DNA from: Paenactinomyces guangxiensis
Lineage (GTDB): Bacteria > Bacillota > Bacilli > Thermoactinomycetales > Thermoactinomycetaceae
Reading direction: 5' to 3'
DNA length: 64,000 nucleotides
NCBI RefSeq assembly: GCF_016055185.1
Contig: NZ_JAECVR010000002.1
Span: 1 to 64,000, forward strand
The position numbers and the translations under genes were made by a program. Below the pieces are notes generated by a model. That model was not told the origin of the DNA. It worked only from the letters and a program-made list of their open reading frames with translations, and did not search any database. Of the stretch, positions 24,938 to 34,759 are shown piece after piece (within the stretch, counting starts at the first letter, position 1; each line of letters starts with the position of its first letter).

Positions 24938-26641
24938 TTATTTAAACACGAGAGGTAATTCTTTCTTTACCGGGTGAAACTTGTTCAGCATCACCAATTC
25001 TACTTCTACCGGATGATCCAAATTCTTAAGTAAAGGTTTATTCTCTGGCATCTCTTTGCCTGTTTTAATTAACGTGTTAAAATCGGTCTTGGTCCCCGCC
25101 ATAAAACCATTTTGTTCTTGTCTTTCTTTAAAGCTTCCCATGCCGTGTATTGAATACACTTGGCCACGATCATGAACCGCCCACACTCCGAAGTCATACA
25201 TTGTGTCCTTAGACAACTTATAGTCAATCTCCACATGTCCAACCGGTTTTTCAACCCATCGGAAAGTATACTCATTCCCTGCCACTTTCAGCACAACCGG
25301 CTTCTTCGCCAGTTGTTTCGGATCAATGGTCACTTTTTGTTTGACATACTGAGGCAAGGTATACCCAAATGTGGACAAGGTCAAATGATTTACCTCTTGA
25401 AATGGAGAAAATTCATTTTTTACATGCCCATCCTTTTGATACCCGCCGCCAATTTCCTGATAACGCGCTTTGCCCCCGATTTTCTGAGCCCCTGATACAG
25501 GCATTCTGGGTGCCATATTTACAATCAGGTTTCCCTGGCGATCCTTCAGTTGATAGTACCATCGTATGTTAAACAGTATTTGTTGCTGGTACGTAATATC
25601 CGAGGGAAAGAAACTGTCCGGATTTTCCTTCGGGCCCTGCTGCAGCTTCTGTTGCATATCCTGTGAAAGCACAGAGGTGTAATGGATTTCTGTTTTGCTG
25701 GGATAAGTGTTGATCGAGTCCAGTTTCATTTGCACGTCCCCGTTTGGACTGCGTACAATCCCCTGCTTTGGTTTATGTGTTCGCATCATGGCCTTCGCTT
25801 TGGTAAAGTCCACTTCAAAGCTGAGCTGCCAATGTCCTGCTGTTTGATCAATGGTCACGGGAATAGACCGTTCAGACGCTTTGCTTCCCAGCTTGTTAAA
25901 CTCAAAATGAACAGTTACCTTATTTGGAACCGGCTCCGGCAATTTGGAAAAGGCGACAACGCCGCGGATATCTTTTCGATCCTTGGATTCCACATGAAAG
26001 ACCGGCACATGTGTGCGTGCGATCACAGCCCCTTTCTCGTCGGTCACATAAATCTTGTTCTCTTTATGGATGCTGAAATCATAATCAAGTGAGGCCTGAT
26101 CTTTTGCACGCTTGATGCCGTATGTGATTGTCATTCGATTTGGATCAGCCATCACCTCGTATACGGTAAGTTGAATTCCTTTGTCCGTAACCGTTTTATT
26201 GACCTGCTGTAAAAACCCGTTTTTTGAAGCTTCTTTAAACCCTCGGTCCGCCTCTTTACTGGAAAAGAAGGATAACAGATTTGTCTGCACAAAGTTGGCA
26301 AATGCCGGCGATACGGAGTAGGTAACCGTCAAACCCAGGATGAGTGCAGCCGCCAGCCCGGAGATCATCCACCAGGAGCGTTTCCGCCGATTGCTCCTGG
26401 TCGCCGCCAGTTCTTGCCGCAGCCGTGTCAATGTCGTTTGTTCAAACGCTTCACCCAGCGGTGGAATTTCCATCTGTGTAAATGCGATGCGAACCCATTC
26501 ATTCTCCTCTTCAAAGTTGCTCAAAATCTGTTGACAGTTGGGGCAGGTGATGAGATGGGAGCGGAGCATACTTTTTTCTTCCTGTTCCGTTTCCTGGTCC
26601 ATCAGCGCAAGCCAACGCTCTTCACTAGGACAATTTTTCAT
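24938..26641 (-). CDS. Transmembrane anti-sigma factor (zf-HC2 / DUF4179)
   Basis: This 567-residue protein has an N-terminal anti-sigma zinc-finger motif (HLITCPNCQQIL, H-x3-C-x2-C), one membrane helix at about residues 90-110 (WWMISGLAAALILGLTVTYSV) and a large extracellular DUF4179-type sensory part. It would hold the adjacent ECF sigma factor inactive until an envelope signal releases it. Its start overlaps the end of the sigma gene by 17 bases, so the pair is coupled. The signal is unknown. Confidence 0.88.
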   Translation of the reverse strand: MKNCPSEERWLALMDQETEQEEKSMLRSHLITCPNCQQILSNFEEENEWVRIAFTQMEIPPLGEAFEQTTLTRLRQELAATRSNRRKRSWWMISGLAAALILGLTVTYSVSPAFANFVQTNLLSFFSSKEADRGFKEASKNGFLQQVNKTVTDKGIQLTVYEVMADPNRMTITYGIKRAKDQASLDYDFSIHKENKIYVTDEKGAVIARTHVPVFHVESKDRKDIRGVVAFSKLPEPVPNKVTVHFEFNKLGSKASERSIPVTIDQTAGHWQLSFEVDFTKAKAMMRTHKPKQGIVRSPNGDVQMKLDSINTYPSKTEIHYTSVLSQDMQQKLQQGPKENPDSFFPSDITYQQQILFNIRWYYQLKDRQGNLIVNMAPRMPVSGAQKIGGKARYQEIGGGYQKDGHVKNEFSPFQEVNHLTLSTFGYTLPQYVKQKVTIDPKQLAKKPVVLKVAGNEYTFRWVEKPVGHVEIDYKLSKDTMYDFGVWAVHDRGQVYSIHGMGSFKERQEQNGFMAGTKTDFNTLIKTGKEMPENKPLLKNLDHPVEVELVMLNKFHPVKKELPLVFK

Positions 26642-27182
26642 TCAGTTCATCCTCCTTCCACCATGTGCGCAATTTTATCCTTGACTGATATAACAAATTC
26701 CGTACCTTTGAATGGGTCAGCCCCAGTGCTTCGGCGATTTGCGCATAACTAAAGTTCTCGATCACCCGCAGATACAAAATAGACCGGTGCCTGGCGGGCA
26801 ATTTTTTTAAAGTTTGTACATAATGATTGAACTGTTCCTTTTTCAATATGGCTTCTTCAGGCGTATCACCGTTGGAAACACATTCTTCCCATGCCGCCGT
26901 TTTCATCTTGTTTCTTTTTCGCAATTCATCAATACAGGTATTTGTCGCGATTTTAACAAGCCAGGCCGAAAAAGAGCGGCTTGGCTGGTATGTATGGAGA
27001 CGATGAAAAGCCTTGATAAACGTCTCTTGTGTTATGTCTTCCGCATCCTGGCGGTTTCCGATCATATGGTAGAGGTGGTAGTAAACCCTGTATTTATAAT
27101 GCTTCAAGAGCTCTGCATAAGCATCCACATCTCCGTTTTTTGCCTGCTCAATAAGTCTTTGTTCGTCCATGACAGGTTGCAT
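26625..27182 (-). CDS. ECF RNA polymerase sigma factor (SigW-like)
   Basis: This 185-residue protein has region 2 (GNRQDAEDITQETFIKAF, then FSAWLVKIATNTCIDELRK) and region 4 (LPARHRSILYLRVIENFSYA, IAEALGLTHSKVRNLLYQSR) of extracytoplasmic-function sigma factors. It directs RNA polymerase to envelope-stress promoters under control of the anti-sigma factor encoded downstream. The ATG 27182 follows AAGGAGGGG. An ECF-type autoregulatory promoter was looked for upstream but no convincing one was found. Confidence 0.9.
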   Translation of the reverse strand: MQPVMDEQRLIEQAKNGDVDAYAELLKHYKYRVYYHLYHMIGNRQDAEDITQETFIKAFHRLHTYQPSRSFSAWLVKIATNTCIDELRKRNKMKTAAWEECVSNGDTPEEAILKKEQFNHYVQTLKKLPARHRSILYLRVIENFSYAQIAEALGLTHSKVRNLLYQSRIKLRTWWKEDELNEKLS

Positions 27183-27226
27183 TTTTCGCTTCCCCTCCTT
27201 TTTATCTTTATATAACGATGAAAAAG

Positions 27227-27271
27227 AGCAAAAGTCTTAACGATAAAAAAGAAAGTGAAGGACTTTGCTCT
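27227..27271 (-). promoter_or_regulatory. Hairpin in the leader of the sigma factor gene
   Basis: GAGCAAAAGTC and GACTTTGCTC, about 24 bases apart, can pair with one bulge just upstream of the sigma gene. On the plus strand it is followed by a T-rich stretch, so it could be a terminator for plus-strand transcription, or a leader structure for the sigma mRNA. Confidence 0.35.
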
Positions 27272-27333
27272 CATTTTTATATTTTTTGCTGTTTTTGTGA
27301 CTTTGGGCACTTACTCTAATAAACTGTACATCT

Positions 27334-27394
27334 ATTGACCAAATGGTCAATGAGGCTTATAATATATGGCAAAGGTATTGACCATGCAGTCAAT
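27334..27394 (+). promoter_or_regulatory. Promoter with two TetR-type operators before the RPH-family gene
   Basis: TTGACC (27335-27340), 17-nt spacer, TATAAT (27358-27363) is a near-consensus sigma-A promoter. ATTGACCAAATGGTCAAT (27334-27351) is an almost perfect palindrome overlapping the -35 box, and ATTGACCATGCAGTCAAT (27377-27394) is a second version downstream of the -10. Two 18-bp palindromes around a promoter are typical of TetR-family repression. No TetR gene is next to it here. Confidence 0.78.
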
Positions 27395-27401
27395 GGGGTT
27401 T

Positions 27402-27444
27402 GCAGAATTCTGTATACCCTCGCACTGACACACACTTTCACAAA
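27402..27444 (+). repeat. Dispersed repeat, copy with CAGAATTCTG
   Basis: CAGAATTCTG (27403-27412) is followed by GTATACCCTCGCACT-type spacer and GACACACACTTTCACA (27427-27442). The same two blocks occur at 9301-9351 and 54302-54352. It lies in the leader of the RPH-family gene. Confidence 0.7.
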
Positions 27445-27516
27445 ATTCTCCAAGCAGCAATTTGTGAATGGGGTTATCTCAAACTTCATGCTGTTTTAAA
27501 GGGGAAGTGAAATGTT

Positions 27517-30165
27517 ATGAAATACGTTTTGCATTTTGGTGAGATTGATCGCCATACTTTTCCGGCTGTTGGCGGAAAAGGAGCAAACCTGGGGGAGATG
27601 TATAAGGCAGGCTTTCCTGTTCCTCCGGGATTTTGTATCACTACATCAGCTTACCGCCATTTTATCAAAGCAAGCAGTGAAATGGAAAAATGGTTAAATT
27701 TGCTGAATCAGTTAAAACCGGATCAACTTGATGAAATTAGTTCATTGGGACAGAAAATTCGTGAACATTTACTTACACTTGAGCCGGCTGAACAAATAAA
27801 AACATCAATCTTTGATGCTTGGACGGAATCAGGGAAAGATCATGCTTATGCTGTCCGCTCCAGTGCGACAGCTGAAGATTTGCCAACAGCTTCATTTGCA
27901 GGCCAGCAGGAAACCTGCCTGAATGTGAAAGGACCTGATCAACTGATTGAAGCTGTTAAAAAATGCTGGGCATCCTTGTTTACAGACCGGGCGATTGTTT
28001 ATCGTGCCAATCACGGGTTTGATCATCGCTCCGTTTTTTTGGCAGTTGTGGTGCAACAGATGGTGTTTCCGGATGTGTCCGGAATTATGTTTACAGCGGA
28101 CCCGGTCACAGGACACCGGCGCACGGTTTCCATTGATGCCGGGTTTGGACTGGGTGAGGCCCTCGTTTCCGGGATTGTGACTGCTGATCTATATAAGGTG
28201 CGGGATAATCAGATTATCCGGAAGCAAATCGCGAAGAAGGAAAAAGGGATTTTCTCTATTCCTCAGGGTGGAACGGAAATCAGGGAGATTTCGCCTGAAC
28301 TTCAAACGAAACAAGCTCTGCCTGATCAGAAAATCATGGAGCTGGCAGAGCTTGGCCGCAGAATAGAGAAGCATTATAGTTCGGAACAAGATATTGAATG
28401 GTGTCTGGAAGGTGACCGCATTTATATCGTACAAAGCCGTCCCATCACTTCCCTCTACCCGGTTCCGGATGCAAACGGTCGCCGGATTCGGGTATATTAT
28501 TCTTTCGGCCACAAACAAATGATGACAGACTATATGAAACCGCTTGGAATATCAGTCTGGAAAGCCCTGGTTCCCTTTGACAAACAGATGATCGTTGAGG
28601 CGGGCGGCAGAGTGTTCGTGGATTATTCCGCCTTTATGTACAGCAAATTCATCCGGCGAAAGCTTCGTGAGAGTACAATGGCGGATGATGATCTGCTGGC
28701 TTTGAAAAAGGCGGTATCAAGCGAAGAATTTCAAAAAAGAGCACCCAAACGAGGCTATAGGAGAGAGATATTCCGCGCATTGAAACCTCTTGTGGGGTTA
28801 TTTGGCAAATTGATTCCCCGATTGCTCAAAATCATGTACTTTGAAGATCCACACCTGGCCATAGAGCGGGCATATTCCTCATTTGAACAGGAGTTAGACC
28901 GCTGCCGGCAAACGGTTTTTCAGAGCTCCGGAGGGAAACGGGTCAGGCTGATACAGGAAATTGCAGAGCGTCAACTGTTATTCGCAACATTGGATTCATT
29001 GGCATATACTCTTGCAGGCGGCATTACACTGCCGATCATTGAACGAAAGGTAAAAAAATGGCTGGATGAAGAATTGAGTGCATCCATTCACAAATCCCCA
29101 CCCGGTAATGTGACAAGTGAAATGGGCCTGATGATCGGAGATTTGGCAGATACAGCAAGAAAATATCCTGATGTGGCGGAATATTTGCAGCATGCGGAAG
29201 ACAGCACATTTTATGAAGGGTTAAAACAGGTGAACGGCGGGGATGTATTCAAGGCTGAACTGGACCGGTTCATGGAAAAGTATGGCATGCGGGCCCCGGG
29301 TGAAATTGATATAACAAGAGTTCGCTGGAAAGAAGCGCCAACCATGCTTGTCCCATCCCTTCTCAGCCACCTGAGAAGCAATGCGCCAAATGAGCACCGG
29401 GAAAAATTTAAACAAGGGGAGCAGGAAGCGAATAAGGCGATCCAGGCCTTGTTGGAGAAAGTCAAAACAATACGCGGCGGGGCCAGCAAAGCCAAAAAAT
29501 GCTCCCGGCTTCTCACTCTGTACCGAAATACGGTGGGAATACGAGAGTTGCCTAAATATATCATCATCCGTTATTTTGATATTTTCCGGGAAGCAATTTT
29601 AGAAGAGGCAAACCTTCTTTTTCAACAGAGAGTGATCGAAAATAAAGAAGACGTCTTCTATCTGACGCTGGATGAGCTGGCCGCATTGCTTGACAACCGC
29701 TTCAAGGAGGATGTCAAGGAATTGGTTCGCTCCCGGAAGATGTTGGAATCACATTACCGGAAGCTCACCCCTCCTCGTGTGATGACAAGCGATGGAGAAA
29801 TATTTACAGCAGAAAGAAACAACGGCGAAGCCCCTGCGGGTGCTTTGGTCGGTATCCCTGTATCTGCGGGTGTTACAGAAGGGTATGTCAAAGTTGTTCG
29901 CAGATTGGAAGAAGGATCATTGAACAAAGGTGATATATTGGTTGCGCCCTATACCGATCCTGGCTGGACTCCTTTATTCTATTCAGCGAAAGCGCTGGTA
30001 ACGGAAATAGGGGGAATGATGACCCATGGCTCTGTTGTGGCAAGAGAGTATGGAATTCCTGCTGTTGTCGGTGTGGAGAATGCAACGAAACGATTAAAAG
30101 ATGGCCAGTATGTCCGTGTTGACGGCACAAAAGGTTTTGTTGAGATATTGGACGGGACAAATTAA
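27517..30165 (+). CDS. Rifampicin phosphotransferase (RPH)/PEP-synthase family enzyme
   Basis: This 882-residue protein has the RPH architecture: N-terminal ATP-binding domain (GGKGANLGEM, YAVRSSATAEDLPTASFAGQ), a long middle domain, and a C-terminal swivelling phosphohistidine domain with His837 in MTHGSVVAREYGIPAVVG. The THGSVVAREYGIP form is that of rifampicin phosphotransferases rather than the TSHAA form of true PEP synthases. RPH inactivates rifamycins using ATP, giving AMP and Pi. A paralogue is at 60281-62905. It has its own operator-rich promoter. Whether it acts on rifamycin or another substrate is not shown. Confidence 0.8.
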   Translation: MKYVLHFGEIDRHTFPAVGGKGANLGEMYKAGFPVPPGFCITTSAYRHFIKASSEMEKWLNLLNQLKPDQLDEISSLGQKIREHLLTLEPAEQIKTSIFDAWTESGKDHAYAVRSSATAEDLPTASFAGQQETCLNVKGPDQLIEAVKKCWASLFTDRAIVYRANHGFDHRSVFLAVVVQQMVFPDVSGIMFTADPVTGHRRTVSIDAGFGLGEALVSGIVTADLYKVRDNQIIRKQIAKKEKGIFSIPQGGTEIREISPELQTKQALPDQKIMELAELGRRIEKHYSSEQDIEWCLEGDRIYIVQSRPITSLYPVPDANGRRIRVYYSFGHKQMMTDYMKPLGISVWKALVPFDKQMIVEAGGRVFVDYSAFMYSKFIRRKLRESTMADDDLLALKKAVSSEEFQKRAPKRGYRREIFRALKPLVGLFGKLIPRLLKIMYFEDPHLAIERAYSSFEQELDRCRQTVFQSSGGKRVRLIQEIAERQLLFATLDSLAYTLAGGITLPIIERKVKKWLDEELSASIHKSPPGNVTSEMGLMIGDLADTARKYPDVAEYLQHAEDSTFYEGLKQVNGGDVFKAELDRFMEKYGMRAPGEIDITRVRWKEAPTMLVPSLLSHLRSNAPNEHREKFKQGEQEANKAIQALLEKVKTIRGGASKAKKCSRLLTLYRNTVGIRELPKYIIIRYFDIFREAILEEANLLFQQRVIENKEDVFYLTLDELAALLDNRFKEDVKELVRSRKMLESHYRKLTPPRVMTSDGEIFTAERNNGEAPAGALVGIPVSAGVTEGYVKVVRRLEEGSLNKGDILVAPYTDPGWTPLFYSAKALVTEIGGMMTHGSVVAREYGIPAVVGVENATKRLKDGQYVRVDGTKGFVEILDGTN

Positions 30166-30177
30166 TTAAACAGTAAA

Positions 30178-30217
30178 AACTGCGGCAAATGTTTGATTGT
30201 CATTTGCCGCAGTTTTT
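30178..30217. terminator. Bidirectional terminator between RPH and serine hydrolase genes
   Basis: AACTGCGGCAAATG (30178-30191) pairs perfectly with CATTTGCCGCAGTT (30201-30214), followed by TTT and preceded by AAAA. Confidence 0.92.
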
Positions 30218-30220
30218 CAT

Positions 30221-31957
30221 TTACCTTCTCTTTTCCCATCCTTCACCGGACCAGGACAGCGGGAGAGTCTCCCCGTTTTCCGTTTTAACTGTCGGGTCTT
30301 TAATATACCAGCCTCTGCCGTTGACGGTTGCATCCGTATGGTAACGGAAGCGGAGGTATCTCATTTCGGAGGGGAGGGTGAATGTTTGCCGGGACCATTT
30401 GTTGCTATTTCCGGTTAATCTCGGACTGATGGCTGACCAGTTTACCCCATCGGCCGATCCTTCGACCACTCCATAGTCCACCTCAGCTTCAACACGATAC
30501 CATGTATCAAATGTGAGTGTCAGGTTTTCCGTTTGCATGGGCAGTAGTGCGGTTAAACTCCGGTCCAAATGATCTCCGTATCCTGAGAACCAGGCTGGCC
30601 CGTGTCCGGGAATCGCCACGGGGATTGCATCTGCGGTCAATCTCGCCACTTGTCTGCGCACCGGATTGGTGGAAACCGTATTGCGAGTCGGATGAACCCG
30701 GTTGGTCAATGTGATGGTAATGCTGGCCTGATCACGGTTGATCACGATGGATGTTCCTGTATATCCGGTATGGCCCATCGCGTTCGGGCTTGCAAGGGCG
30801 TCCATATACCAGCCTTGATTCAGCTCCCACCCCAGTCCGTGATCATCTCCGGGGAAGGCCTGGTTTTGGTTTCGTTCCATCAGTTCCACCGTTTCCGGTT
30901 TTAAAATGCGGGTGGCTCCGTATTTTCCTTTCATAAGCATCATATGAGCAAAGATCCCCAAATCATGGGCGGTCGAAAAAACTCCGGCATGTCCGGCCAC
31001 TCCATCCAATGAGGCGGCGTTTTCATCATGTACTTGTCCCCACACCATTCCCCGGTTTGTCCAGGGCTGGTACTCTGTCGCGGCTATGCGCTTTTTTAAG
31101 TATGCGGGGGGATTGTACATGGTATCTTTCATTCCTAACGGGTCCGTAATATTTTCTTTTACAAAGGCGTCAAGCCGTTTTCCGGATAGCCTTTCCACAA
31201 GAACACCGAGGGTAATCATATTTAAGTCGCTATATTCGTAAGTGGTGCCCGGATGATATTTCAGGGGGTAAGTCAATACCGTTTGCAGGCGGTCTTCGCG
31301 ATTGCTGCCCATCGTATACAGGGGAATCCAGGAGGTAAAGCCGGAAGTATGGGTCATCAACTGGCGAATCGTTACCTTCTCTTTGCCGTTTTGGGCAAAT
31401 TCAGGTATGTATTTGGCAACAGGATCATCCAGCTGAAATTTTCCCTGTTCATATAGTTTCATCGCTGCTGTAGAGGTAAAGATTTTGCTGATCGAAGCCA
31501 GGTCAAAGATTGTATCTTTCTTCATGGGAACGGGTTTGTCCATCGGGGTAAATTCGTCATCCTGATACCGGGCGGAATAACCATATGCCTGGTGTTTCAC
31601 AATGGCTCCACGGCGAGCGATAAACACGACGGCACCTGGCATCATCTTATTTTGAATCGATTCCTCTATAAAAGGGTCAATCGCTTTCAACGGGCCTCGA
31701 TCCATCCCCGCAGAACGGGGGGTACCCGGATGGAGAATCGGACTTGACGGAAGCGGGCGGTCCCATGAAGATGGAGGAGTTTTTAGTTCATGACCGGAGT
31801 GCAAGCCCTTCATGGTTGCTTTTTCCTCCTTCTTCTCGATGGTGTGGCCGGGTGCAGCCTTTGTTCCATCTGCCCAGACTTGAACAGGGGTGAGAAGACT
31901 CGGAATCAATACCAGGGTGAGCGGCAGACGCCAACGATTCACTTTTCGCATTTCCAA
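30221..31957 (-). CDS. Secreted serine hydrolase (class C beta-lactamase family) with C-terminal beta-sandwich
   Basis: This 578-residue protein has a signal peptide (LPLTLVLIPSLLTPVQVWA) and a beta-lactamase/transpeptidase domain: SxxK in LASISKIFT, Y-x-N in YEYSDLNM and HTG in GHTGYTG. After about residue 450 comes a carbohydrate-binding or MAM-like beta domain (YRVEAEVDYGVVEGSADG, RYHTDATVNGRGWYI). It acts outside the cell; D-alanyl peptidase or esterase activity is likely, but the substrate is unknown. The start near 31957 follows GGAGGATTGG. Confidence 0.85.
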   Translation of the reverse strand: MEMRKVNRWRLPLTLVLIPSLLTPVQVWADGTKAAPGHTIEKKEEKATMKGLHSGHELKTPPSSWDRPLPSSPILHPGTPRSAGMDRGPLKAIDPFIEESIQNKMMPGAVVFIARRGAIVKHQAYGYSARYQDDEFTPMDKPVPMKKDTIFDLASISKIFTSTAAMKLYEQGKFQLDDPVAKYIPEFAQNGKEKVTIRQLMTHTSGFTSWIPLYTMGSNREDRLQTVLTYPLKYHPGTTYEYSDLNMITLGVLVERLSGKRLDAFVKENITDPLGMKDTMYNPPAYLKKRIAATEYQPWTNRGMVWGQVHDENAASLDGVAGHAGVFSTAHDLGIFAHMMLMKGKYGATRILKPETVELMERNQNQAFPGDDHGLGWELNQGWYMDALASPNAMGHTGYTGTSIVINRDQASITITLTNRVHPTRNTVSTNPVRRQVARLTADAIPVAIPGHGPAWFSGYGDHLDRSLTALLPMQTENLTLTFDTWYRVEAEVDYGVVEGSADGVNWSAISPRLTGNSNKWSRQTFTLPSEMRYLRFRYHTDATVNGRGWYIKDPTVKTENGETLPLSWSGEGWEKRR

Positions 31958-32070
31958 TCCTCCAATTCTTTATTTATAAGACTATTTTACCAAATAGACG
32001 GAATCATTTTTATATTTATGTAGTTTGTTTTTCACCGTATAATTGCAATATTTATGCATGTTTTAAAAAA

Positions 32071-32106
32071 ATCAAGCCGGGGGTGATGCTGCAGGCTTGA
32101 TTTTTG
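32071..32106 (-). terminator. Terminator of rnz
   Basis: ATCAAGCC (32071-32078) pairs with GGCTTGAT (32094-32101). On the minus strand the stem is followed by TTTTTTT; on the plus strand by TTTTG. Confidence 0.85.
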
Positions 32107-32120
32107 TTATCAGTCAAAGA

Positions 32121-33044
32121 TCAGGAACGGGCCAATTGGTAGCTCCAAAAGTCATGGGCCAAATATGTATCAGGGAAAATTTCTCTTGTTTCTGCCAGTA
32201 TTTCTTCGCATTCTTCAGGCAAAAAACGGGAGCTGATGTGATTGAGGATCAGCGTTTTTACCTGTGATTCTCTCGCCACCCGGGCTGCCTGGGCGGAGGT
32301 GGAATGAAAAAAGGCTTGTGCCATGTCTTCCTGACCTGCGCGGTAGGTAGACTCATGAACGAGCAAATCAGCCTGTTTTGCCAGTTCAAAGCAAGTGGTT
32401 GTCAGTCGGGTGTCTCCCAGAATGGCCAGTTTTCTCCCTTTTTTGGCCGGGGCCAGGAAATCACGTCCATGAATCACTCTGCCATCGGGAAGTTTCACCG
32501 TTTCTCCTTGTTTTAAGCGCCGGTAAACAGGTCCCGGAGGAATATCCATCTCTTTTAAGCGATTCACATTCAGCCTGCCTGGTTGCTCTTTTTCCTCAAT
32601 CCGGTATCCAAACGAAGGGACCCCGTGATCCAGTAACCCGGCTGTGAAACGAAAGTGTTCGTCATCAAACTGATAACCGTGCTCTACTTCAATGATTTCC
32701 AGAGGATAGCGCAGATAGGTTTGGCTCGTTTTTAAAGCAGTATCCACAAAGGCGCGCAGTCCTGAGGGACCGTATAAAGTAAGCGGGCTTTCCGCTCCCT
32801 GAAAAGAACGGCTGCCCAGTACACCCGGCAGGCCGAAAATATGGTCGCCGTGTAAATGGGTGATGAAAATCCGGCTCACTTTGCTTAATTTGACGGGGGA
32901 AGATAAAATTTGGTGCTGAGTCGCTTCGCCGCAATCGAACAGCCAGGTCTGCCCTTCATATTCAGGGAGGGTCAGTGCAAATGAAGAAACATTTCTCATG
33001 CGGGAAGGTATACCGGCTCCGGTGCCCAGGAAATAAAGATTCAT
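32121..33044 (-). CDS. rnz: Ribonuclease Z
   Basis: This 307-residue metallo-beta-lactamase-fold protein matches RNase Z: MNLYFLGTGAGIPSRMRN, DCGEATQHQ, metal motif His63-x-His65-x-Asp67-His68 (THLHGDHIFGLPG), GDTR and the terminal NHISSR. It removes 3' trailers from tRNA precursors lacking encoded CCA. The frame is open to 33146, but family similarity starts at the ATG 33044, although its ribosome binding site is weak. It is divergent from hisC. Confidence 0.92.
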   Translation of the reverse strand: MNLYFLGTGAGIPSRMRNVSSFALTLPEYEGQTWLFDCGEATQHQILSSPVKLSKVSRIFITHLHGDHIFGLPGVLGSRSFQGAESPLTLYGPSGLRAFVDTALKTSQTYLRYPLEIIEVEHGYQFDDEHFRFTAGLLDHGVPSFGYRIEEKEQPGRLNVNRLKEMDIPPGPVYRRLKQGETVKLPDGRVIHGRDFLAPAKKGRKLAILGDTRLTTTCFELAKQADLLVHESTYRAGQEDMAQAFFHSTSAQAARVARESQVKTLILNHISSRFLPEECEEILAETREIFPDTYLAHDFWSYQLARS

Positions 33045-33256
33045 CTTTAATTGGCGCAGGAGACCCCGATCTTCTACAGGTCGGGGAGGAACGCGCCTTT
33101 TCTCCCTCCTTCTTTTTATTTGGAATGTTCCTTTCTCTGAACTCACTCTCTTTTATGAAAAATAAAGGAAGAGAATGATTTTTTCTCTGTAGTTTGATAG
33201 GCTATACCTATTATAACTGTATCTGCAGACAGAAGATCAGGGAAGGGGGAATTCCC

Positions 33257-34402
33257 GTGAAAATAAGAACACAAAAAGCCATGAATCTTCCCTTTACTTC
33301 CATTGTGCGTGAGTTGCCTGCCACTGTCCCTTTTATTCCGGTGGAGGCTCTGGAACGGCAGAGCGGAAAAAAGATTCACACTCGCATTGGTGCCAATGAA
33401 AGTTCATTTGGCGTATCTCCGCTTGCAAAAAAGGCGATGGAAGAAGCTCTGCAAACGATTCATTGGTATGGTGATTCAGAATGCTATGATTTGAGAAAAG
33501 AATTATCCCGGGTTCATGGAGTCCGGATGGATGAGATTTCGGCAGGAAGCGGCATTGACGAATGTCTGGGGCTCGTTGTACGTGCTTTTCTGGAGCCGGG
33601 AGAAGTGGTTGTCACTTCGCTGGGGGCTTATCCTACTTTTAACTATCATGTGTCCGGTTTTGGGGCGAAACTGGTGACCGTTCCCTATCGCGATTATATG
33701 AATGATCTGGATGCCCTGGCTGACAAGGCAAGGGAAGCGGATGCCAAAATGGTTTATCTGGCCAATCCCGATAACCCCACCGGCACCTTTCACTCCGCCG
33801 GGGCTTTGCATGGATTTCTGGAAAAGCTTCCTGAAGATTGCCTGCTGTTGTTGGATGAGGCTTACATCGAATTTGCGCCAGCCCATGAGGTGTTGCCGCT
33901 CAATCCCCAAAACCCAAGGGTCATCCGCACCAGAACATTTTCTAAAGTTTACGGTATGGCCGGAGCAAGAGTTGGGTACGTACTTGCAGCGAAAGAAACG
34001 GTTCAAGCGATTGACAAGATCCGCAACCACTTTGGAGTGAACCGCGTGGCACAAGCAGGGGCCGTTGCTTCGCTTAAAGACCCGGACTTTGTGCGGCAAG
34101 TGGTCCGGGACGTCGAAGAAGGGAAAAAAGAGTATCAGGAATTGGCGCAGAAACTCGGATTTTCATCTTTGCCTTCCTATACCAATTTTGTCGCCATTGA
34201 TGTGGGATCTGAAGAGAAAGCAGTCGCGATTCGTGAAGCATTGTTTGAAAAAGGTGTCTTTATTCGTACCCCGCAGGTGTTCCCGCTCAGCCGCTGTTTA
34301 AGAGTGACTGTGGGGACACCGGAGGAAAGACAGATTTTTGCGCAAGCTCTGGAAGAAGTAGTTAAAGAGATGTCCATAACTGGTGACACAACCCGGAGAT
34401 GA
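33257..34402 (+). CDS. hisC: Histidinol-phosphate/aromatic aminotransferase
   Basis: This 381-residue fold-type I PLP enzyme has IGANESSFGVSP, NPDNPTGTF, DEAYIEF and Lys230 for the PLP Schiff base in TFSKVYGMAGARVGY. It transfers the amino group between glutamate and imidazole-acetol phosphate. It stands alone, not in a his operon, so it could equally serve aromatic amino acids. The GTG 33257 behind AAGGGGG is chosen over an earlier in-frame start. Confidence 0.85.
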   Translation: MKIRTQKAMNLPFTSIVRELPATVPFIPVEALERQSGKKIHTRIGANESSFGVSPLAKKAMEEALQTIHWYGDSECYDLRKELSRVHGVRMDEISAGSGIDECLGLVVRAFLEPGEVVVTSLGAYPTFNYHVSGFGAKLVTVPYRDYMNDLDALADKAREADAKMVYLANPDNPTGTFHSAGALHGFLEKLPEDCLLLLDEAYIEFAPAHEVLPLNPQNPRVIRTRTFSKVYGMAGARVGYVLAAKETVQAIDKIRNHFGVNRVAQAGAVASLKDPDFVRQVVRDVEEGKKEYQELAQKLGFSSLPSYTNFVAIDVGSEEKAVAIREALFEKGVFIRTPQVFPLSRCLRVTVGTPEERQIFAQALEEVVKEMSITGDTTRR

Positions 34403-34759
34403 CAGGGAAATGGGGAAGACCGAGCAAGATCAAAGCATCTGCCTTCACCAAAAGGAAAAGCTGATAACTGATAGATTGTAAGGTACAGATAAACCGGTTC
34501 CTTCGCATAAAAGGAGCCGGTTTATTTGCGCACATAATGTGACAAAATTACACTGACCCGGAGGTATGGTGACTTCATGTCCACCAGTCCGGAATGATCG
34601 GGATGCCTGGTAAACGGAAAAATGCTATCCTTTTTTTATACTAAATAGATTTCTGTAAATCTATCAACTCAAGAATTTTGCTGAGCTGAAATATCGCCGG
34701 TACTTTGTTAATCAAGTTGAACCTGTGTAATTCCCGATGATCGTTTAAGGAGCTGGGTG
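34403..34759. other. 357-bp intergenic region after hisC
   Basis: It contains the hisC terminator (34491-34527) and otherwise no gene I can support. A 14-codon frame after GGAGGT near 34571 is too short to interpret. AAGGAGCTGGG just before 34760 is the next ribosome binding site. Confidence 0.4.
34491..34527 (+). terminator. Terminator of hisC
   Basis: AAACCGGTTCCTT (34491-34503) pairs with AAGGAGCCGGTTT (34511-34523) with one G-U pair, followed by ATTT. Confidence 0.75.

Noticed and set aside
27200..27330. ECF-type autoregulatory promoter before the sigma factor gene
   Set aside because: No convincing AAC-type -35 and CGT-type -10 pair at the proper spacing could be fixed.
27517..30165. 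Annotation as phosphoenolpyruvate synthase (ppsA)
   Set aside because: The phosphohistidine motif THGSVVAREYGIP is the rifampicin phosphotransferase form; PEP synthases carry a TSHAA-type motif. The family overlap is kept in the call.
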